Part shown: piece by piece, positions 22,621 to 33,822 of the stretch
Layout: every line of letters starts with the position of its first letter
How positions within the stretch are numbered: position 1 is the first letter of the stretch
From: Sorex araneus
Lineage: Eukaryota; Chordata; Mammalia; Eulipotyphla; Soricidae
DNA length: 64,000 bases
Assembly: GCF_027595985.1 (NCBI RefSeq)
Contig: NC_073306.1
Span: 97,624,926 to 97,688,925 of the forward strand
Direction of reading: 5' to 3'
Notes under the pieces: model-generated
What the model saw: only the letters and a program-made list of their open reading frames with translations
What the model was told of the DNA's origin: nothing
Databases searched by the model: none
Program-made: the position numbers and the translations under genes

Positions 22621-22918
22621 ATTTGGGCTGCTGTTCGAAGAACAGCTCTCCCAATAGTCTGGAAAAAGGTTCAACCTGTTTGGGTTGAGCAGTGGCCTTT
22701 AACAAAAGAAAAACTTAAGGCTTTAAGTGAATTAGTTACAGAACAGTTTGAATTGGGACATATTGTTTTCAGTTCTAGTCCCTGAATTCACCAGTATTTG
22801 TTATCAAGAAAAAGACTGGTAAATGGCGAGTGTTAAGTGATCTAAGAAAAGTTAATGACTGCATGGAACCAATGGGCCCTTTGCAAATGGGCCTACCCAA
22901 TTTAGCCATTATTCCAAA
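22621..22918 (+). pseudogene. N-terminal reverse transcriptase fragment, copy 2
   Basis: Covers [17 protein letters not shown] through [15 protein letters not shown] and LPNLAIIPK, the fingers of RT. A frameshift sits near 22,784. The sequence then jumps at CCAAAGCAA, shared by the two ends of the deletion, so the palm with YMDD is absent. Confidence 0.85.
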
Positions 22919-23225
22919 GCAAAAGATATTTCAATTTCTTAAGTTTGCACTGTTCACATTGAATTTTTTGAATTGCTCTGATGAAATGACATCGGCGGAA
23001 AAACATTGGGAAATTCAGGATAGTTCAGAAGAAATAAGTTCTAATAGAGTTAAAAATGATTTAGATACAATTAATAGGAGACTTAAGGTCCTTTACAGGG
23101 ACCCAGTCTCTGGGAGTTGGATGCCAGGCCAGGTGGAAAGGTGGAGTCGAGGTTTTGCTTTTATTTCAGCAAACAGAAACCACTTTTGGTGTCCTACAAA
23201 GAGACTAAAACTTCTCAGTGAATAA
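22919..23225 (+). pseudogene. Integrase C-terminal remnant, copy 2
   Basis: After a short piece from behind RT (KIFQFLK) the sequence enters integrase at ALFTLNFLN and continues through [10 protein letters not shown] and GQVERW to [12 protein letters not shown], the C-terminal DNA-binding domain. The catalytic core is missing, as in copy 1. The entry point into integrase is within about ten bases of that in copy 1. Confidence 0.8.
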
Positions 23226-24169
23226 TGGATAGCAAATGAAAAACTGCAGTATGGATTCTTTTTTCATGGATTTTTGCCGGCTTTGTAAACAAAGAAGAGC
23301 TTCTCTTATTTTCTTTTTGGATCCAATTCTACAAGCAAGAGACAGGCTAGTTGGACTGAGAAACGAAGGATAATCCCAATCGGCTGACAGGGAAATTTTT
23401 ACCCTGGGGACTGCCCTTCCTTTCTCTGTCCATCAGTTTTTTTCTCTGGTTCTTGGAGGGTCAGAATCAGGATCAGGTATGTATGAATGCACATGCATGT
23501 GATTTGGTTGTCTTTCTGTATGTCTGTCTGTGTTAAGTGTTTAAATATTGAAGTCAGATTGAAATCAGAAGTGGCAATCCTACCTAAAGAATTTTTATGT
23601 GTTTTTTGGAGCTTAAGAGTTGTAGAATTAGAGCATGAAACCAAGGTAAAAACTGTTAAAGATTGATATAAAAGATTCATGATTTAAAATATCTAAAGCA
23701 TAAGAACTATTAAATGAGCTGTTAAAAGAGAATTGAAATAACTGCATATAAAATAGGTTCAAATAAGAAACTGGATGACATTCCATGCATATTTTATTGG
23801 GACATCTATGAAGTTTGAGAAAGAGGAAATTTCTAATTTTACCTATGGATGCCGGTGATTCCTCTAAGAGAAGTATCTGATAACAGGAGTACTTCGACAG
23901 TTACTGATTGTGGAAAAACCTGGACTGTGAAGTTCATTCAGAAATAGCATGAAAGTGTTGTTTTTGTTTAGAGACTAATTGATCTTCGTTGACAAATGTC
24001 TCTGAACCAGGACTGGAACTGAAATATTGCTTAATGTGTATAAACTCTGTATTGTAAAGTGAAAAGCAATTTCTGTAAAATAAGGTTAGATTTTCTTAAG
24101 ATTTTCTTGAGGTATTACTGAAAAGATTTGTGGAAATGTTTGTATTGTTTACTACTGGTCATTTTAAAC
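23226..24169 (+). other. Post-pol region of copy 2; no readable env
   Basis: About 940 bases between integrase and the polypurine tract. The first 250 match 1-250 of copy 1. The rest is AT-rich without a long sense frame or envelope motif. It is probably deleted and decayed env plus untranslated sequence. Confidence 0.6.
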
Positions 24170-24183
24170 AAAAAAGGGGGAAA
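24170..24183 (+). other. Polypurine tract of copy 2
   Basis: AAAAAAGGGGGAAA lies directly before the 3' LTR, the expected place and composition for the plus-strand primer. Confidence 0.9.
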
Positions 24184-24494
24184 TGTTGATATACAACATC
24201 CCATAATCTTAGGCCTAGCTAGGCCTGGATGTAAACGGTTTATGTTTTGGTTACTGTAATTTTAAATGGCGGTTACTGTTTCCGTTGGTTGATTTGCATA
24301 TTTGCCTATGTGGTTGAATATGATTGGTTTGTATGTTAATTTAATAAATAAAAGGAAGTTGAACAGGCTGCTCTCGGGCAGGCCATAACACAAAACCTCC
24401 GGAGGCAGTCCTGTGACCTCCCCCAAAAATATATATTTCTTCTCGGAGTAAAGTGCCTCTGACTCTCCGGCAAAATTGCAACATTGTTGCAACA
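24184..24494 (+). mobile_element. 3' LTR of copy 2
   Basis: 311 bp, TG...CA, same length as the 5' LTR. The palindrome AGGCCTAGCTAGGCCT is kept at 24,211-24,226. Differences from the 5' LTR are scattered substitutions, with no gap needed. Confidence 0.92.
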
Positions 24495-25742
24495 ACACCC
24501 AAAAGGAGAGCTCTAACAGTGGGTTAAAATTGAACTGTCACTGCTGCACTTTTGCCTGCACGTCTAATGACAGAAACACATTCACCTAAACAGTAGCCTC
24601 ATTTCAGAAACTCCTTCCCACACTGGAAGATTTATCTATAAACTAGGACCATTCAAACATACGGACACTAATACATACACATGTAATACATACACATGTG
24701 ATCACTGCTAAACACTAATTCTAATGGAACACACTCACACAAACTGACATCCACACTAGGAGAACTGAAAACGCCCTTAAACGAGCACATCAAGACCAGG
24801 GCATTTGGAAATCGTGTGTAGACGAGTATTGAACACACCTCAAATTAGTGCAGTAAAGGAAGAAAAAGTGTTACCGTGAAAGCGAAACTGAAACTCCACT
24901 GACAATGAGAGAAACGCATTCCCCTAAATGGTTAATTCCTTTCAAGGATCTCTTACACATACAGGCAGATCAGGACCAATGTACAAACTTTCAGATATAC
25001 CGAGAACAGAAGATGAATTAGAGCTGTTCGTGTGACACTTTAGTTCACATAAAGAAAGGGGCATTTCCTCACATCCACTGAAGGGGTACTACAAGGCCTT
25101 CTTAAGAGGGTCCTCAATGCAACGGGATTCAGCAAACACGAGAAACACAAAATTGGAACGCAACTGAAACTAGAGCAGGAACGATGCATGAACTTGAACA
25201 GTCACAACTATGCTGAAAGTCCAGAAAGAACAATGCCAGAAACTCTTTCTCCCAAACCGTAGCCTTATTTCAAGTATCTCCAGAAGATTTCAGGAATAAA
25301 ATAGGTCTTTACAACTATACAAATACATTTACTTTCGTGTGAGCTCTCAGTGCTACACTCCTGTTCCCATGAGGGAAGCTCACATACAATGACATCCATT
25401 TTAGCTCAAAACGCTGTTAACCGTACACCTCAATGCTAAGGGCTACAGGAAACACGGGTCAGAAGAAATGAGTAAACACCCAAAAGGAGAGCTCTAACCG
25501 TGGGTTAAAATTGAACTGTCACTGCTGCACTTTTGCCTGCACACCTAATGACAGAAACACATTCACCTAAACAGTAGCCTCATTTCAGTAACTCCTTCCC
25601 ATATGGGAAGATTCATCTATAAACTAGGACCATTCAAATATACGGACACTAATGCATACACATGTAATACACACACATGTGATCACTGCTAAACATCAGT
25701 TTCAATGAAAGACACTCACACAAACTGACATCCACAGTAGGA
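24495..25742. repeat. Satellite array, right end
   Basis: Continues the 975-bp higher-order array after the provirus. It contains the tandem phrase ACATGTAATACATACACATG at about 24,679 and ends at CACAGTAGGAG, directly before the telomeric array. Confidence 0.85.
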
Positions 25743-28060
25743 GTTAGGGTTATGGTTTGGGTTAGGTTTAGGGTTAGGGTTAGGTTTAGGGTCAGGTTAG
25801 AGTTGGGGTTAGGGTTAGGGTTCGGGTTAGGGGTAAGGGTTAGTGTTAGGGTTACGGTTAGGGTTAGGGGTTAGTGTTAGGGTTAGGGTTAAGTTTTGTG
25901 TTAAGGTTACGGTTAGGTTAGGTTTAGGGTTAGGGTTAGGGTTAGGGTTAGGGGTTAGGGTTAAGTTTAGTGTTAAAGTTAGGGTTATGTTAGGTTTAGG
26001 ATTAGGGTTAGGGTTACGTTTAGGGTTAGGGTTAGGGTTAGGCGTAAGGGTTAGGGTTAGGGGTTATGGTTAGGGTTCGGTTTAGGGTTAGGGTTAGGGT
26101 TATGTGTTAGGGTTAGGGTTAGGTTTAAGGTTAGGGTTAGGGTTAGGGGTTAGGGTTAGGGTTAAGTTTAGTGTTAAGGTTACGTTTAGGTTAGGGTTAG
26201 GGTAAGGTTTAGGGTTAGGATTTGGGGTAAGCATTAGGGTTAGGGTTAGGGGTTAGGTTAGGGTTAGGAGTATGGGTGAGGGTTAGGGTTACAGTTAAGG
26301 TTAGGGTTAGGGTTAGAGGTTATGGTTAGGGTTTGGGTTAGGGTTAAGTTTAGTGTTAATGTGTTAGATTAGGGTTAGGGTTAGTGTTAGGGTTAGGGTC
26401 AGGGTTAGGATTAGGGGTAATGGTTAGGGTTAAGGTTTAGGGATACGGTTAGGGTTAGAGTTAGGGTTAGTGTTAGTGCTAGGGTTATAGTTATGGTTAG
26501 GGTTAGGTATAGGGTTAGAGTTAGGGTTAGGCTTACGGTTAGGGTTAGGGGTTAGGGTTAGGGTTAGGTTTAGGGTTAAGTTTAGTGTTAAGGTTACGGT
26601 TAGGTTAGGTTTAGGGTAAGGTTTAGAGTTAGGGTTAGGCTTAGGGTTACTGTTAGTGTTAGGGTTAGGGGTTAGGGTTAGGGGTTTGGTTTAGGGTTAG
26701 GGTTAGCGTTAGGGCTTAGGGTTAGTGTTAGGGTAAGGGTTAGGTTTAGGGTTAGTGTTAGGGTTTGGGGTAAGCGTTAGGGTTATGGTTAGGGTTAGGG
26801 TTAGGCTTAGGGTTCGGGTTAGGGTTAAGTTATGGTAAGGGTTAGGTTTAGGGTTAGGGTTAGGTTTAGGGTTAGGGTTTGGATTTAGGGTTAGGGTTAG
26901 GGGTTAGGATTAGTGTTAGGGTTAGGGGTAAGTGTTAGGCTTAGGGTTAGGGGTTAGGGTTAGGGTTAGGTTTTGGGTTAGGGTTAGGGTTATGGGTTAA
27001 GTTTAGGGTTAGGGTTAGGGGTTAGGGTTAGGGTTAGTATTAGGTTTTAGGCTTATGGTTTGGGTTAAGTTTAGGGTTAGGGTTAGGGGTTAGGGTTAGG
27101 GTTAGTATTAGGTTTTAGGCTTATGGTTTGGGTTAGGATTTAGGATTAGGGTTATGGTTAGGGTTACATTTAGGGTTAGGGTTAGGGTTAAGTTTAGTGT
27201 TAAGGTTAGGGTTAGGTTAGGGTTAGGTTAGTGTTAGGGTTAGTGTTAGGGTTAGGATTATGGTTAGGGTTAGGGTTAGGGGTAAGGGTTAGGGTTAGTT
27301 TTAGGGCTTAGGTTTAGGGTTAGGGTTAGTGTTAGGGTTTAGGGTTAGGGTGATGGGTAAGGGTTAGGGTTAGGGGTTATGGTTAGGGTTCGGTTTAGGG
27401 TTAGGGTTATGGGTTAGCGTTAGGGTTAGGTTTACGGTTTGGGTTAGGGTTAGCGGTTAGGATTAGGGTTAGGTTTAAGTTTAGTTTTAAGGTTACAGTT
27501 AGGTTAGTGTTAGTGTTAGGTTAGGTTAAGGTTTAGGGTTAGGTTTTGGGGTTAGGTTTAGGGTTAGTGTTAGGGTTAGGGGTTAGGGTTAGTGTTAGGG
27601 TTAGGGTTAGGAGTTAGGGTTAGGTTTAGGGTTAGGGTTAGGGTTTGGGGTAAGCGTTAGGGTTAGGGTTAGGTTTATGGGTTAGGGTCAGCATTAGGTT
27701 TTCAGTTAGGGTTAGGGTTAGAGTTAGGGGTTAGGGTTAGGGTTTGGGTTAGGGTTAAGTTTAGTGTTAAGGTTAGGGTTAGGTTAGCGTTAGGGTTAGG
27801 GTTAGGCTTAGGGGTAAGAGTTATTGTTAGGGTTAGGGTTAGGATTATGGTTAGGGTTAAGATTAGGGTTAGGGTTAGTTTATGGTTAGGGTTAGGGTTA
27901 GGGTTAGGGTTATGGGTTAAGGTTACAGTTAGGGTTAGGCTTTGGGTTAGGGTTAGCGGTTAATGTAAGGGTTAGGTTTATGGTTAGGGTTACGCTTACG
28001 GTTATGGTTTGGGTTAGGGTTAGGGGTTAGGGTTAGGGTTAGTGTTAAGTTTAGTGTTTT
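25743..28060 (+). repeat. 2.3-kb degenerate interstitial telomeric array
   Basis: TTAGGG on the plus strand for about 2,300 bases. Variants include GTTAGTG, TTACGG, TTATGG, TTTAGGG and GGGGTTAGG. Larger blocks recur, for example TTAAGTTTAGTGTTAAGGTTA at several places, so parts were copied as longer units. Open frames across it (for example 25,843-26,073) are meaningless dipeptide-like repeats. Confidence 0.95.
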
Positions 28061-29230
28061 AGGAGAACATGGGGTTTGTCCTTTTAGCCTTGCCTTAGGG
28101 AACATAGTTTACCTTAAAGCAATGTCCTTTCTGTATGGACACAGGAAGACAATATTGTGCTTGTAACTTGGGAGCTGATGACTCCAATAATATTTACTCC
28201 TGGGCATCTGCTTTCCTAACACCCTAAAATCAGGATCACCATGAGGGACAGGACGGATCCAGGGCAAGCGGTGAATTATGTGCTACCCTGGCATCGAAAT
28301 GGGCCAGGCCAAAGCGCCACAATACTCAACTATAAGTTGAGGGCATGATCATGGACAATGCTGTCATGATCCAAAAGTAACGATGAGATTTGGATCCTGC
28401 TGGGGTTAGGAAGATTAACCTGGCCTGAGGACTGTGGTCTGGAGATGTCCTCAGGAAAAAAACAAACTTTATATCTCTTACTGTGCTCATACAGAATAAC
28501 ATTGTTAGAAATATTAGAAGTAGATTTACTATAACTATTTAAGTAGATTACTAGCTCACACCCTGACACACCCTTGTTTGGAATCACACCCTTGAGTGGA
28601 TCTCCTTAGATGAGATTTCCTTAGATGAGATTTTGTTAATCTCCTTGAGAAATGGTCTTACCCTTCTTTGTTGATTTATTGATGTTAAACTCACCTTTGT
28701 GTTACCACCCTATGTAATTTGCTATGTAAACTAAGACTGTGGGGCACTGAGGGGAGATAGAAGAGACGGGGGGGGGGGGAGAAAGAAGACAAGGGAGACA
28801 GAGGAAGGAGACAGAAGAGGGAGATAGATGAAGACAGAGAGATAGAAGAGACAGAGAGGCAGAAGAAGAAGACAGAGGAAGAAGACAGAGGAAGAAGACA
28901 CAGAAGCAGAGGCAGAGAGACAGGCGCAGAGAGACAGAAAGAGGAGAGCACAGTGGCACACACATAAGCAGAGCACAAAGTGAAAGAAGTGAGAGCGAGC
29001 AGGACAGAAAAAGGAATATTAGAAGATCCAAAGAGAGATTGAGAACGGGGAGGAAGCAACAAGAGAGACGGGAGTGTATAGAGAGGAGTTTGGAATAAAC
29101 TGCGATTGAGATCAACCCGCTCGGCTCCGTTCCTTCCTTCACCTGCCTCATCATCACCATCAACCTCCCCGGAGTGGGGGAAGCGGCTGAGGACTACCGA
29201 ACGTGGGCAGCGGGAGAGATAGAGCCCTGC
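28061..29230 (+). mobile_element. LTR-like block (possible solo LTR or ERV remnant)
   Basis: The stretch around 28,370-28,450 (GGATCCTGCTGGGGTTAGGA, then GATTAACCTGGCCTGAG) recurs in diverged form at about 62,670-62,720, so it is a dispersed repeat. Near its end GGAATAAACTGCG (29,090) is followed by a CT-rich stretch, CTCCGTTCCTTCCTTCACC, and CCCCGGAGTGGGG, a layout like a polyadenylation signal and R-U5 of an LTR. I see no primer-binding site or internal genes. Sense of the element is inferred from the AATAAA. Confidence 0.4.
28745..29070 (+). repeat. GA-rich low-complexity tract
   Basis: About 320 bases of GAAGACAGAG-type repeats, with an 11-12 base G run at 28,770. Frames of Ser/Leu on the minus strand are artefacts. 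Confidence 0.8.
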
Positions 29231-29259
29231 TGGGCCCCCTCCTCTCTTCTTTTTTGTGT

Positions 29260-31150
29260 TTTTACACAGGGAGTAACAACTGAGCACAGAACCAGTGGGA
29301 CCCAAAGGAGTGACCCTGCTTTTAGCCCAAAACACTAAACATATACCCACTGCACCTCACAGCCCATGTTCTAGAAAGAAGGGGACACTGAATGTCCAGT
29401 CACTGACTTAAAGGTGTGTGCACATATGTGCCTGTAGGACTCTGAGCACAGTTTAGGGCCACTGCACATGCCTCTAAAAAGCAGGTAAAAATGTATTGAG
29501 CCCAAAAGCCCGAGATCCTTTGCTCCATCTCCCTGGGACCCAGGCATGACCAGAACTGCAAACAGCAGCGAGGAATGCGGGACTGTGTGACAGAGCAGGC
29601 AAGGCTCTCCACAGGGGCAAGGGCAAAATGGGTGAAACACATAACCTGGGTCCCGAGTCACTCTAGCTGTCAGGGCGCAAATGGGGCCAGCACACCTGGG
29701 GGATCCGTGATGTGTATCAGGTCAGAATCCAGAGCACAGAATCAAGAAGCCCTGAGCACCTTCACTGTCGCACAAAAATAAATACGAAAAAAAACAAAAC
29801 AGCAGGATGGAGTAACAGGACAGCAGGTCGGGCTAGTGAACCCAATCGTCACACATGGTCCCGCAAGCACTGCCAGGTGCAATGCCAGGGTGCACAGCCA
29901 AGAGTAATCCCCAGAGTCACTGAGTGCAGCCCTCCAAAAAAAACAAAATACCCAGGCACCAGCCTTTGACCCCCAGCATCCCCTGTGGTCCCTGAGACCT
30001 GTCAGAAGTGATCCTTAAGCACTGAGGTATGAGTACCCTTTAAGCTGGGTGTGGTTCAAAAGACAAACACAACTGACTCAAATGTGGGCTCACACAGCGA
30101 AGAGCCGGGCCCTCCGACAAGGAGGCACATGGCAGGGTCCTTCCTGAAACATCTCAGAGACATTCAGCCCAGGAAGCCTCCTGTCACTGCCTCGCCTCAT
30201 CTTGTCACTTTCCTCCTACCTGGGGACGGTGTGTCCGATGGCGTGTCATCATCTTCTCCCGCCTCTGTTTTTCCTGAGGATCAGAGACCTGGAGGAGAAG
30301 TCAGAGTTGTGAGCACTGGAGAGGAGCACAACCACCAGCTCTGACCAGCCACACCCTCGAGCACCAGCTCAGACCTGCCTGGGGGATACTGCCCGATGCT
30401 TCTGTCTCTCCAGGAGAAGTAAAATGGGTTGGTATCCGTGCTGCCTTTTGAACACAAGCTCTGGGCTTGGCTACAAGACAGAAAACTCAGCCCTGCTTTG
30501 GCCTGGGGGCTCCTCCCTGGGTCCCACAGATGGTTCTCACAGGCCCAGCCAGGGGCAGATTCCAAGGAGAGGAGCTCACGCGCATCAGCGCCCCCTGCAG
30601 GCTCGCAGCAGTGCTGCACCCCCTCCCTGCAACCAATGCCCGAAATGTGGCTCTATCAAGGGTGGGGGCGAGGGGAGTCCCTCAGTCCCTCTCCTCTGAA
30701 AATAACTTTCTACACACCTTCGAGCGCGCACGCGCAAACACACACACACAAACACACACACACACACACCCTTTACGCGCTATACTTTCTACACATACAC
30801 ACACACCCTTTACCTGCAGTACTCGCCTCATGGCTGGGGTCTCAGCAGAGCTTGCAATTTGATGTGAAAAAGCAGAAATTCCTGTTGCAACAGACAGTAA
30901 AGCTGTTACGATGCTTGCCTTGCTGACACCAGACAATCCTCTGCATCCCCACAGCCCCCGGAGCACTCCAGGAATAATATCCGAGTTGGGAGCCAGAGTA
31001 AGCCCTCGGGGTATCACAGGGCATAACAGCCCCCCATTCCCCACACCAAAAATAGCCCCAAAGGGAAACTGTCATTGGCAAACCGCAGTCACTACAGATC
31101 CACTGCTCAGGATGTCCCATCCCACCAGGGCAGCCAATAAAAAAGTAGGA
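29260..31150 (-). other. KRAB-ZNF unit A, intron-like duplicated block
   Basis: 29,290-29,830 aligns with 37,400-37,900, the intron just upstream of the KRAB pseudo-exon of unit B (minus orientation). The matching place for a KRAB exon would fall inside the LTR-like block to the left, so this unit has lost it. 30,270-30,440 aligns with 41,980-42,160 and 51,370-51,540, and inverted with about 55,540-55,640; it is a conserved module of the gene family of unknown role. A CA microsatellite lies at 30,735-30,805. Confidence 0.55.
30735..30805 (+). repeat. CA microsatellite
   Basis: ACACAC runs interrupted by AAACACAC and TTTACGCGCTATAC. The segment CACACACCCTTTAC occurs twice, showing a local duplication. 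Confidence 0.9.
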
Positions 31151-31179
31151 CAGGAACAGGATCTCTTGCCATTGGGTGT

Positions 31180-33120
31180 GATGTGACTCTGCCCCTCAAA
31201 GTGAATCTGGAGATTCTACAGCTGCGAGACTGGGGCCAAGGCTCCAACACAGTCAGCTGGGAGGTGTCGGATGGCCAAGGTCCCGCCCTTGGCAGGTCCC
31301 TCACCCCCCAAGCCCGAAGCCCCCGCCCTCAGCCCTGCGCCCACCCGCTACTGACCCATCTCAGAGCTGGAGGTGATCGTGACTTCAGGAGCCCCCCAGG
31401 ATCACGCACTCACACCCTCAACCCCTGCACCCCCCAAAAGCTCCGCCATGCCTCAGGAACTCCCTGGATATCAGGGAATGAGTGAAAAACAAGCGCGAAA
31501 GTGCCCCCCAAGCTGGTGGGGACCCACAGCTAAGCGTGGAGATGGGGAGGCGCCAGGCACTCATGGGAGTCTGCCTCTGTCCTGCCACAAAATCGGCCTT
31601 CAGAGCCTCAAGTGCTTGCAGAGGCCCACTTTGTCCTTTACTCAAGTGAACAATGATTCTCTCACCCATTTCCAGGAATAGAATCACCAGGAAGGCCCCA
31701 CTGTGATGTCACTTCCGTTTCAACAAGCAGCCTTAAAGCAGCCAGACTTCAGATGTGCAGAGAACCATTATCCCCACACAGCTGAATCTGTGGCTCGAGG
31801 GGGTGGGCTTGCATAAAGGGGTGGAGAGGCAGCTGCTGGAGTGGCCTGTCACACAGTGGGGGCTAATGGGGAGTAAGGAGAATTCCCTGGTATTGTGCTG
31901 GGCAAACAATGAACCAATGCTCTCATAACATCAGGAGAAACGCAAAGGGGGCTCATTCAAAGGAAAACAGGCAGATAGAGAGTGGTTGGGGCACGGGACA
32001 ATGAGTTTCTGGGGAAGTCATCAATCAAGGTGGGGTGAAAGCAGTGACCCCCAAGCCAGTGCTCAAGATGCAGAGAGGAACTGGCCACGCAGCAGCCCAG
32101 AGAGCTGGAGAGACACTGGAACAGGAGCAAAGGCTGGTAAGACATAAGAGAGCACTGTCCAGTCAACATTCTACCCCTTGATAACACACAAGTAGTGGAC
32201 TCTTTTCTACAAGGAAAACCCAGGAGGCAATTCCAGAACAAAATTATAAACACAGAGAGATAGAGTACAGTGTACTGCCACCTGCTGTGAACTTGGTTGA
32301 CGTAAGTTCCATTCCTGGCATCCCAAATGGGGTCCGAGCACCACCAGGAGTGACCCTTAAGAACTGCCAGGTGTCGCTACAGAGGCAGGGTGGGGTGGGG
32401 GGAGATGGGACTGGGGTGGGTGGGAGGGATACTGGGTTCATTGGTGGTGGAGGAGAATGGACACTGGTGGAGGGATGGGCTCTTAAACATTGCATGAGGG
32501 AAAAACAAGCACGAAAATGTGTGAATCTGTAACTGTACCCTCACTGTGACTCACTAATTAAAAAATAAATTTAAAAAATAAAAATAAAAAATAAAATAAA
32601 ATAAAGAACTGCCAGGTGTGCCACAAAATGAAAATATATAACTAAGCAAATGAAATGTGGCATGTGGACCAACCCCAGAATGGAAGCATGCATGAAGCTA
32701 ACAGTCAGTAAACCATACTTGAAATTTTGTGTCCTTGCTTGGCATTTTGGACAGATCTCAATGGTGTTTTCTATTCTGGTGAATATTATATTGCTGGAAC
32801 TTTACTGCTTCCAAGCAAAAGTTTGACCTTTTTTTTTCTCCCCTCACTACTGCTGAATTGAGGTCAGTGGAACCCAGGTATGCCCTTTATTACAAGTAAT
32901 CACAGTTAAGTGGAATTTCCTACTGAGATGGGGGTGGATGTTGGCGAATCTCTCATGTTCCCACCGTTTGTAAAACATTAGATTCAGGGGCCTCTGGATC
33001 ATCTCAAAAACCGGCAAATGTCTTTCTAGGCTCAGTAAAGTCCATGTAAAGTCTATCTATCCACCCTATTGAAGAAACTAGCCAACGCCATTCTGCTAAC
33101 TTGATACTTTCTGACTTTTT
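31180..33120 (-). promoter_or_regulatory. KRAB-ZNF promoter unit A (decayed)
   Basis: 31,470-32,200 aligns with 43,540-44,260 and, inverted, with 53,600-53,720. It contains TGATGTCACTTCCG (31,704-31,717), a decayed form of the TGACGTCA plus ETS pair kept in the better units, and a CTTTAAGG-like element. The flanks to 33,120 align with 44,290-44,960. An old SINE lies at 32,255-32,380. Confidence 0.5.
32385..32615 (+). mobile_element. LINE-type 3' tail
   Basis: GGTGGTGGAGGAGAATGGAC, then CTGTAACTGTACCCTCACTG and an A/T-rich tail of AAATAAAATAAA repeats. Its layout resembles the 3' end of the 1-kb retroposon family (GGTGGTGG...GGCACTGG...GTAAC...A tail), but it is diverged. It is probably a 5'-truncated LINE insertion. 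Confidence 0.5.
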
Positions 33121-33469
33121 TCCTTAATGGTTTTCTAAATCTAATGGAAACCTGAATGTAGAGAGTGCAGAGATGCTGCAGCAGGTAAGGTGCTTCCCTG
33201 CACACAGCTTACATGACACCAACCCCAGGGCCCCATAAGTTTCCCTGAGTCCCCCCCAATCATGGACTGCTGACCTCAGGGGCAGGATGATGTCCTGAGC
33301 ACAGCTCAGTGAGTCTACCCAGAGCATAGTATAGGAGGGCCTGAAAAATGGAGGTTTGCCGTTTTTCTAATTTCAAAGGGTTTGCTGCAGCATCATGGTT
33401 AATCTCTGTCATTAATTCCCGCAAACCAAACCAGGGCCTGTGAACCAAGACAGAGTCTGAGCAAAAAAT

Positions 33470-33820
33470 GAGACAGTGGTGAGCCTTGACAGCCTGAAGC
33501 GAGGGGAGGATTTGGTATCTGTTTACCTAGTTCTCATTTAATCACCTTCTTCCTGGCTTCTATCACCAAGACCCATTATTTACAAGTTAACACACTCATC
33601 AAGTCCAAATGCTGGGACACTGACATCGCTGCACCCGAGAGACAACAAGGAAGTACCTTTCCCTTATGTCCTGATGTCATGGGAAGGGTGTCCCACACTA
33701 CTAGGATTCTTTCCTTTTTACCTCCACATTGGGGCACCCCGCCTCCTTATACAAACCAACCATGTATTACTGAAGGGGCCTGTTCTTACTTGGGGTTAGG
33801 GCATCAGTCATCCAGTATGA
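33470..33820 (-). other. Conserved 3' flank of the unit B finger exon
   Basis: The stretch with CCATTATTTACAAGTTAACA (about 33,574) aligns with 49,540-49,850, which lies in the same place relative to the second finger array. It is likely the 3' untranslated region of the ancestral gene. Confidence 0.55.
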
Positions 33821-33822
33821 AT

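Larger units (their letters stand above)
18527..24494 (+). mobile_element. Endogenous betaretrovirus-like provirus, copy 2, with both LTRs
   Basis: Two 311-bp LTRs (18,527-18,837 and 24,184-24,494) enclose a deleted internal region. The flanks carry the direct repeat ACACC (18,522-18,526 and 24,495-24,499) in a satellite phrase that is unbroken at 17,555. By eye the LTRs differ at about 19 of 311 positions (about 6%). Compared with copy 1 it lacks the end of capsid, nucleocapsid, dUTPase, most of RT, RNase H and the integrase core. Two SINEs and a 1-kb retroposon inserted later, all in gag. It is non-functional. Confidence 0.92.

Noticed and set aside
23226..24169. Envelope gene of copy 2
   Set aside because: No sense frame of useful length and no envelope motif; only antisense shadows are open.
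25843..26073. A 76-codon frame of Gly/Leu/Val/Arg
   Set aside because: Translation of degenerate TTAGGG repeats.
25743..28060. Present-day chromosome end
   Set aside because: The array is degenerate and is followed by 36 kb of ordinary sequence; it is interstitial in this assembly.
28691..29350. A 219-codon minus-strand frame rich in Ser and Leu
   Set aside because: It is the antisense of a GA-rich low-complexity tract.
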